A stretch of 12,559 nt of DNA from JBCCSZ01 sp039199225 (GTDB lineage: Bacteria; Bacteroidota; Bacteroidia; Chitinophagales; Saprospiraceae). The position numbers were made by a program, and so were the translations under genes. Below the pieces are notes generated by a model that was given only the letters and a program-made list of their open reading frames with translations, did no database searches and had not been told where the DNA came from. The first letter of the stretch is position 1. Each line of letters starts with the position of its first letter. The stretch is taken from contig JBCCSZ010000238.1 in assembly GCA_039199225.1 (NCBI GenBank), forward strand, positions 1 to 12,559, read 5' to 3'. Below, piece by piece: positions 7,615 to 12,559 of the stretch.

Positions 7615-7695
7615 ACATTAATCACTTCTTTTAGAAGCATAATACAATTCTATCAAAAAGCTTTTCAATAACTTTATACCCTAAAAGACAACCAA
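7615..7695 (+). promoter_or_regulatory. Gap between the two kinase genes with a weak promoter candidate
   Basis: This AT-rich 81-base gap contains TAACTTTA (7669-7676), matching TAnnTTTG except for the last base, 27 bases before the next ATG. No -33 TTG is seen. At the 47-base distance there is only a poor resemblance to the operator box (ATCACTTCTTTT around 7621). A tiny hairpin (CTTCT/AGAAG, 7626-7637) has no T-run. Read-through from the upstream gene is equally possible. Confidence 0.3.
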
Positions 7696-9951
7696 ATGAA
7701 GCATTCGGCTCTCAGGAGCGGGCTTCTTGCTTGTATCCTTTTATGGATGACCCCATGGCTCTTAGCCGGACAAAGTGATTCACAAAGAGATAGCCTTTAC
7801 CAAATCCTGGACAAGGAAAAAGGCATCGCAAGAATTGATCCGCTCAAAAACATCTTCTATCTGGTTTACAAAAAAAATCCGAAAGAAGGTCTACAGATCA
7901 GTAAGGAATTAGCGCAACTCGCCCTTGCATATGAGCAAGAGGACGACCTTCTCGATTCCTACCTTTTCAAGGGCAATTGCCATCGCTTGCTTGCACAGTA
8001 CGACAGCGTTCAGCTGTTGCTAGATAAAGGTTTCCAGCTTGCTCATAGAAAGCAAAATCGATCTGCGCTGGGGCAGCTCAGCAATCTTCAGGGCATTGTT
8101 TACGAAGAAACAAGCTCTTCTTTGGACAGTGCCATTTATCACTATGAAAAAGCCATCGAATACGGTGGCGTCAATCCCCTGTCTTTGTACAACAACATGG
8201 GCCTCGCCTGCAGTCGGAGGGGAATGATCGTTCAGGCAATCCAATATCTGGAAGAAGGACTGGAAATTGCCCAAAAGGAAGGCAATCTTGGCGCACAAGC
8301 GGCGATGGCCAATAACATTGCCGGTGCGCATTCTAAGATCGACAATCCGGAAAAGGCCAAGGAATATGCCCTCAAATCACTGGAATTGAAAGGCCGAATA
8401 GGAGATGAAAGAGGAAAAATCTTTGCTTTGTTTACACTTGTCTCTCTCGATCCTCCGAAGAAAGAGCGAAATGCTTATATTCAGCAGGGTATAGAAATAT
8501 CAAACACCGTCGGCGACTCTGTCTTTATCCGTGGCTGGGCAGCCGTGTTGGCGATGGCTAAGTTGGAAGAGGGTAAATACAACCAAGCCTTGGCTTTGGC
8601 AGTGCCGGCATACAAAGGTGGCAAGCGTACCAAGACCTATGATTTTTATGAAAGCTTGATTGCTATGACCCAAATTCACATTGAATTGGGGCGATACGAC
8701 GAGGCGCTAATCTATGCGCTGGAAATGAAGGCGATGGCAGACAAGGCCAGTTCTGTCGAGCAAATTCGGAAGGCCAATGTCTTCTTGCTCGAAATTTACG
8801 AAGCCCAAGAAGATTATGAAAAATACTACGAGATTGCCAACGAACATTTTCCGATGGTCGATAGCTTACGTCAAAAAGCAGCCATCGATCGGTTGGCGTA
8901 TCTCGACAACAAATTGAAAAGTACAGAGCAAGAAAAGCAAATTCAACTGCTCAACAATAGCCTGCAACAGGAGACAATCAATCGTTTTTGGGTCATGGCC
9001 CTGGCCATATCGACTGTTTTGATCTTATCCATCATTCTCTACTTTCGCATTCGGCAGATCAAAACACAAAAACAAACCATTGCCAAGGAACAGGAAATTA
9101 GTAAAAAATTGGAGGCTCTCAACCAGGAAATTCTCAAGGCACAAGACCAATTGGTCGTTCAGGAAAAGTTGGCTTCTCTTGGGCAGCTCACCGCAGGTAT
9201 TGCCCACGAGATTAAAAACCCCCTCAACTTTGTCAACAACTTTGCACAGGATTCCACAGAATTACTGGATGAACTAAAAACAGAAATCAACCAACAACAA
9301 AAGCAAGTAGGCACCAACTCCGTTGAGGAAATCGACCAAATCATCGGCAGCCTCCACCAAAATGTCAATGATATATATCGCAATGGCACCCGGATAGATC
9401 GCATCGTACGCAGCATGATGGACCACGCCCGAGATACCCAAAGCGAACCACAAATGGTAGACCTCAACGAATTGGTCAACGACAACATCAACTTGGCTTA
9501 CCACGGCTACCGCGCACTCGACTCTAGCTTCGATGTTCACATCAAAAAACAATTTGATAAAGGCTTGGGCAAAACTTATGTTCACCCACAAGAACTGGGT
9601 CGGGTATTACTCAATCTGCTCAACAATGCCTGCTATGCCGTACAGCAAAAACAACGCTCCAATGGATTGAGCTACCGGCCAGCCATACAGGTATATACTG
9701 GTATGGAAGAAGACCTGGTTTGTATTCGCATCAGGGACAACGGCCCAGGGATTCCAGCAGAGATTCGCCAAAAAATCTTTGCGCCGTTTTTCACCACCAA
9801 ACCGACAGGTGAAGGCAATACGGGACTGGGTTTATCCATTAGCTATGATATCATTGTCCAACAACACAGAGGAAGCATCGACATAGAGAGTGAAGCAAAT
9901 GAATTCACCGAGTTCATCATCAGAATCCCCATTAGACAACCAAAGGAATAA
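7696..9951 (+). CDS. Sensor histidine kinase with TPR sensor region
   Basis: The protein has 751 aa. A signal peptide (residues 1-25, ending LLAGQ) is followed by a helical repeat region with TPR character (about 30-410), for example LYNNMGLACSRRGMIVQAIQYLEEGLEIA (164-192, shown in part), KAKEYALKSLELKGRIGD and YDEALIYALEMK. A membrane helix (about 431-450) and coiled coil (about 455-490) lead to the kinase: H-box HEIKNPLNFVNNF with His504, SMMDHAR (573-579), N-box LLNNACYAV, G1 DNGPGI (681-686), F-box FAPFFTTKP and G2 GLGLSI (710-715). TPRs usually bind proteins or peptides, so the signal may be a partner in the periplasm; its identity is unknown. There is no receiver or output domain. The next gene starts three bases after this stop codon, pointing to one transcript and to that protein as the likely phosphotransfer partner. 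The catalytic core is strikingly similar to that of the upstream propeller kinase. Confidence 0.9.
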   Translation: MKHSALRSGLLACILLWMTPWLLAGQSDSQRDSLYQILDKEKGIARIDPLKNIFYLVYKKNPKEGLQISKELAQLALAYEQEDDLLDSYLFKGNCHRLLAQYDSVQLLLDKGFQLAHRKQNRSALGQLSNLQGIVYEETSSSLDSAIYHYEKAIEYGGVNPLSLYNNMGLACSRRGMIVQAIQYLEEGLEIAQKEGNLGAQAAMANNIAGAHSKIDNPEKAKEYALKSLELKGRIGDERGKIFALFTLVSLDPPKKERNAYIQQGIEISNTVGDSVFIRGWAAVLAMAKLEEGKYNQALALAVPAYKGGKRTKTYDFYESLIAMTQIHIELGRYDEALIYALEMKAMADKASSVEQIRKANVFLLEIYEAQEDYEKYYEIANEHFPMVDSLRQKAAIDRLAYLDNKLKSTEQEKQIQLLNNSLQQETINRFWVMALAISTVLILSIILYFRIRQIKTQKQTIAKEQEISKKLEALNQEILKAQDQLVVQEKLASLGQLTAGIAHEIKNPLNFVNNFAQDSTELLDELKTEINQQQKQVGTNSVEEIDQIIGSLHQNVNDIYRNGTRIDRIVRSMMDHARDTQSEPQMVDLNELVNDNINLAYHGYRALDSSFDVHIKKQFDKGLGKTYVHPQELGRVLLNLLNNACYAVQQKQRSNGLSYRPAIQVYTGMEEDLVCIRIRDNGPGIPAEIRQKIFAPFFTTKPTGEGNTGLGLSISYDIIVQQHRGSIDIESEANEFTEFIIRIPIRQPKE

Positions 9952-9954
9952 TTT

Positions 9955-11925
9955 ATGGCTGCCCAGATTTTAGTTATAGACGACGAACCTCAATTCGAAC
10001 GGCTGGTGCTTCAACGGATGCGCCGCCCAATACGCGAAGGGCTTTACGAATTTCGATTTGCCACCGATGGCATCGAGGCCCTAGAATTGCTCCGACAGGG
10101 AACAGAGATCGATATGGTGCTGACAGACATCAACATGCCGCGCATGGATGGCCTGACCCTTTTGGGGGAAATTCGCAAAGATTTTCCTGTCCTCAAAACC
10201 GTCGTTGTTTCAGCCTATGGCGATATGAAAAATATTCGAACGGCCATGAATTTGGGAGCCTTTGATTTTTTGACCAAGCCAATCGATTTCAACGATTTAA
10301 AAATCACCATTGATAAAACCCTCCAAGAAGTCAAGCTGATCCAGCAAGCAGAAGCGGCCAAAGCACTGGTCGAAAAAAACAAGCGACTGGAAGAACTCGA
10401 CCAGCTGAAAACAAAGTTTTTCACCAACATCTCCCATGAGTTTCGCACACCCCTTACGGTAATCTCAGGCATGTCTAAGCAAATCGAAGAAAAGCCAGAA
10501 AGGTGGTTTTCCAAGGGCTTACAAATGATCCAACACAACACACAGGATTTACTTGACCTGGTCAACCAAATTTTGGATTTGAGCAGGCTGGAAGCAGGTA
10601 AAATGCCCCTAAAACTGTCGCAGGGTAATGTCCTACTACTGATGAGCTACCTCCATGAGTACTTCACGCCCGTTGCAGACGCGAAAAATATCCAATTACA
10701 CTCTTTGATGGATGAGCAGGAATTAATCATGGATTTTGATGGAGAAAAACTGCATAGAATCCTTTCCAACTTGCTGGGGAACGCCCTCAAATTCACTCCT
10801 GAAAATGGCCATGTTTACCTCATCGTCAACACCCAACAACACCAACTTACTATACAGGTAAAGGACACCGGACCCGGCATTTCAGAAGAAGCCATACCGC
10901 ATTTATTCGATCGATTTTTTCAAGCCTCCAATGGCGCAGACCAACAGCTTCCAGGCAGTGGCATCGGCCTGTCTTTGGTCAAAGAGTTGACAGAGTTGAT
11001 GGACGGAAGCATCAGTGTCAGTAGCCAACTTGGCAAGGGAACAACCTTCACCATTCAATTGCCAATTCAGCGGGAAAGTCCAATACCAATAGATGCAGAA
11101 AAATTAAAAGAAGAAGTTTTCAAAAGCAGTCTCCCAGAAGACCTACCGTATACCGAGGCTGTAGAAATAGATACCAACCATCCCTTGCTGCTGATTGTAG
11201 AAGACAATCCAGATATTGCCAGTTATCTCACCTCTTGTTTGGAAGATCAATACCAATTGATTTTTGCACAAGATGGAGCAGAGGGTATCGAAAAGGCCAT
11301 TGAACACATTCCCGATTTGATGATCAGCGATGTGATGATGCCCAAAAAAGACGGCTTCGAGCTTTGCGAAGTACTCAAAAACGACGAGCGTACCAATCAC
11401 ATTCCCATCGTTCTACTGACAGCCAAAGCGGATGTCGCCTCGCGGGTCAGTGGCTTGTCTAAGGGTGCCGACGCCTACCTTGCCAAGCCCTTTGAAAAAG
11501 AAGAGTTGCTGGTTCGGCTGAAAATGTTGTTCGAATTGCGCCACAAATTACAACTACGCTACAGCGGGCAAACAAGCGACCAAGCCACGGAAGTACAAAT
11601 TGAAACTACCGAAGACCCCTTCATGCTCAAACTGCGAAGGACAGTTATAGACAACATTGAGGACGAAGGATTTGGGACCGCTGAGTTGTGCCGCGCCCTT
11701 GGCATGAGCCGCACCCAATTGTATCGAAAAATCAAGGCACTGAGCGGTAAATCTACGTCCAATTTTGTTCGTTCCATTCGCTTGCACAAAGCCAAAGAAT
11801 TGTTGGTCAGCTCTCGACTCAACATCTCACAAATCGCCTACGAAGTAGGCTTTCGCGACCCAAAATATTTTTCCCGAACTTACACCCGTGAGTTTGGAAA
11901 ATCTCCAAAAGCCGAACGTCAATAA
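9955..11925 (+). CDS. Receiver-histidine kinase-receiver-AraC regulator, cytoplasmic
   Basis: The 656-aa protein has no signal peptide or membrane segment. Domains in order: receiver 1 (about 1-122; acidic pair D9/D10, phospho-acceptor D58 in LTDINMP, K108); a short coiled linker; HisKA (His161 in ISHEFRTPLT); HATPase (N-box NLLGNALKF 272-280, G1 DTGPGI 304-309, G2 GSGIGL 334-339); receiver 2 (about 411-525; E416/D417, phospho-acceptor D459 in ISDVMMP, T489, K511); and an AraC-type helix-turn-helix domain (about 555-656; ELCRALGMSRTQLYRKIKAL and ISQIAYEVGFRDPKYFSRTY). All key phosphotransfer residues are present. With a receiver at the input end, it probably accepts phosphate from a separate kinase, most simply the one encoded three bases upstream, and relays it to receiver 2 to control DNA binding. 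It is the natural candidate to bind the TCCACCTTT boxes in this window, which is inferred. Its C-terminal half matches the output half of one-protein hybrid systems. Confidence 0.92.
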   Translation: MAAQILVIDDEPQFERLVLQRMRRPIREGLYEFRFATDGIEALELLRQGTEIDMVLTDINMPRMDGLTLLGEIRKDFPVLKTVVVSAYGDMKNIRTAMNLGAFDFLTKPIDFNDLKITIDKTLQEVKLIQQAEAAKALVEKNKRLEELDQLKTKFFTNISHEFRTPLTVISGMSKQIEEKPERWFSKGLQMIQHNTQDLLDLVNQILDLSRLEAGKMPLKLSQGNVLLLMSYLHEYFTPVADAKNIQLHSLMDEQELIMDFDGEKLHRILSNLLGNALKFTPENGHVYLIVNTQQHQLTIQVKDTGPGISEEAIPHLFDRFFQASNGADQQLPGSGIGLSLVKELTELMDGSISVSSQLGKGTTFTIQLPIQRESPIPIDAEKLKEEVFKSSLPEDLPYTEAVEIDTNHPLLLIVEDNPDIASYLTSCLEDQYQLIFAQDGAEGIEKAIEHIPDLMISDVMMPKKDGFELCEVLKNDERTNHIPIVLLTAKADVASRVSGLSKGADAYLAKPFEKEELLVRLKMLFELRHKLQLRYSGQTSDQATEVQIETTEDPFMLKLRRTVIDNIEDEGFGTAELCRALGMSRTQLYRKIKALSGKSTSNFVRSIRLHKAKELLVSSRLNISQIAYEVGFRDPKYFSRTYTREFGKSPKAERQ

Positions 11926-11939
11926 AAGAGAAACAATAG

Positions 11940-11955
11940 TCCACTTTTTTGGATC
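11940..11955 (+). promoter_or_regulatory. Operator box upstream of the stand-alone receiver gene
   Basis: TCCACTTTTTTGGATC is the third variant of the shared box, matching the core TCCACCTTT at 8 of 9 positions and the extended TGRAYC end fully. It starts 15 bases after the stop codon of the AraC-type regulator gene. The site 21 bases upstream lies at the end of the preceding gene and matches poorly, so a single clear box is present here. Confidence 0.55.
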
Positions 11956-11986
11956 AATAAAAGACCTCTCTCACACAATATTCCCA

Positions 11987-11994
11987 CATCTTTG
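11987..11994 (+). promoter_or_regulatory. -7 promoter element of the stand-alone receiver gene
   Basis: CATCTTTG matches TAnnTTTG except for the first base and starts exactly 47 bases after the first base of the operator box at 11940. It predicts a transcript start near 12000 and an A-rich leader of about 65 bases. The receiver gene therefore seems to have its own promoter despite lying directly downstream of the regulator gene. Confidence 0.55.
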
Positions 11995-12064
11995 CAAGGT
12001 GTAAACTAGAAGTTTGAAGAGAAAAACTTAACAACAAACAAAGCCCTCTAAAGACCTAGATAAG

Positions 12065-12439
12065 ATGACCATTTTAGTTATAGATGACGAGAGAGATATT
12101 CAACGCTTATTCGAACAACGCTTCCGCAAAGAAAGACGCAATGGTACGGTCGACCTGCATTTTGCCTTTTCTGCCAAAGAGGCGCTCGGATTCCTAAAAG
12201 CAGAAAAAGCCAAAGACCTGCAAATCATTTTATCAGATATCAACATGCCTCAGATGAGTGGATTGGAATTGTTGAAAGTCGTTCGCCAACAACATCCATT
12301 GCTTAGAATATATATGATTACAGCCTTTGACGACAAGCAAAACAAGCAAAAGGCTTTCGACTTCGGTGCCACAGATTATCTGACCAAGCCCATCAACTTT
12401 GACTCACTAAAAAAGCTCATTTTCAATGGCGAGGAATAG
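12065..12439 (+). CDS. Stand-alone CheY-like response regulator, 124 aa
   Basis: This is a single receiver domain with no output domain. It has the acidic pair D7/D8 (ILVIDDE), phospho-acceptor D58 in LSDINMP, T86 in MITAF and K108 in LTKPI, so it should be phosphorylatable. It resembles receiver 1 of the preceding regulator closely: a similar N-terminal helix with QR(F/M)R, the shared DINMP motif at the same residue number, and the same TKPI(N/D)F ending. It could act as a phosphate sink, a shuttle between the two membrane kinases and the regulator, or a diffusible signal to another protein. It has its own boxed promoter. No Shine-Dalgarno site is evident; the ATG follows an A-rich leader. 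Confidence 0.9.
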   Translation: MTILVIDDERDIQRLFEQRFRKERRNGTVDLHFAFSAKEALGFLKAEKAKDLQIILSDINMPQMSGLELLKVVRQQHPLLRIYMITAFDDKQNKQKAFDFGATDYLTKPINFDSLKKLIFNGEE

Positions 12440-12506
12440 GGAATCTTGATTCGATAGAGCTGTCATTAAAATTCCGAAAACATTGTCTGCGTTTTCGTGT
12501 TTAGAG

Positions 12507-12514
12507 TACATTTG
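12507..12514 (+). promoter_or_regulatory. -7 promoter element of the gene at the right edge
   Basis: TACATTTG is a perfect TAnnTTTG, with a TTG at 12483-12485 about 21 bases upstream as a possible -33 element. It lies 28 bases before an ATG at 12535. Unlike the boxed promoters it has a perfect -7 and no operator box, suggesting constitutive or separate control. Confidence 0.5.
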
Positions 12515-12534
12515 ACAGCAAATCGCTAACTCGT

Positions 12535-12559
12535 ATGGCTAAGATAGATTGGAAAATCC
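12535..12559 (+). CDS. Start of a further gene, cut by the window edge
   Basis: An ATG opens a frame reading MAKIDWKI up to the end of the window. Support comes from the well-placed perfect -7 element at 12507-12514. Only eight codons are visible, so no product can be named. Confidence 0.4.

Noticed and set aside
7615..7640. A fourth operator box before the TPR kinase gene
   Set aside because: Only a gapped, low-quality resemblance is present at the 47-48-base distance; the core TCCACC is absent.
12440..12480. Terminator after the stand-alone receiver gene
   Set aside because: Only a tiny GAAT/ATTC hairpin without a T-run is visible, not enough to call a terminator.
1..12559. Mobile element, CRISPR array, tRNA or rRNA
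   Set aside because: No transposase or integrase motif, long terminal inverted repeats, regularly spaced repeat-spacer units, cloverleaf pattern or conserved rRNA segment was seen on reading both strands.

Overview
The window looks like chromosomal DNA of a member of the Bacteroidota, possibly the Saprospiria/Lewinella side of the phylum, though the family is a guess. The reasons are promoter -7 elements of the TAnnTTTG type, A-rich leaders without strong Shine-Dalgarno sites, two-component sensors built from Reg_prop beta-propeller blades plus a Y_Y_Y domain, and a regulator combining receivers, a histidine kinase and an AraC-type DNA-binding domain. No tRNA, rRNA, CRISPR array or transposase is visible.

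Layout. A leftward gene (57-1691) encodes a secreted protein of unknown function. A 404-base divergent region follows. Next is a rightward gene (2096-3442) for a lipoprotein di-haem cytochrome c peroxidase. A roughly 700-base intergenic stretch (3443-4140) holds two terminator-like hairpins, a possible decayed reading frame, a promoter and a long leader. A rightward signalling cluster follows: a membrane histidine kinase with a periplasmic beta-propeller (4141-7614), a membrane histidine kinase with a TPR sensor (7696-9951), a cytoplasmic receiver-kinase-receiver-AraC protein (9955-11925) and a stand-alone receiver (12065-12439). The start of another gene is cut by the right edge (12535 onward).

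How the parts may work together. The two membrane kinases have almost the same catalytic core but different sensors, and neither carries a receiver or a DNA-binding domain. The third protein has no sensor or membrane segment but begins with a receiver, so it could take phosphate from one or both kinases, pass it through its own kinase to its second receiver, and so control its AraC domain. This resembles a Bacteroidota one-protein hybrid two-component system divided into separate polypeptides.

The most notable non-coding signal is a shared box, TCCACYTTTYTGRAYC. It lies upstream of the peroxidase gene, the propeller kinase gene and the stand-alone receiver gene. In all three cases its first base is exactly 47 bases before the first base of a CATNTTTR -7-like element. 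Before the peroxidase gene the box core occurs three times at an exact 21-base period, the helical phasing known for AraC-family half-sites. I infer a small regulon, with the local AraC-type protein as the likely but unproven binder, in which the peroxidase is a target and the signalling genes are autoregulated.
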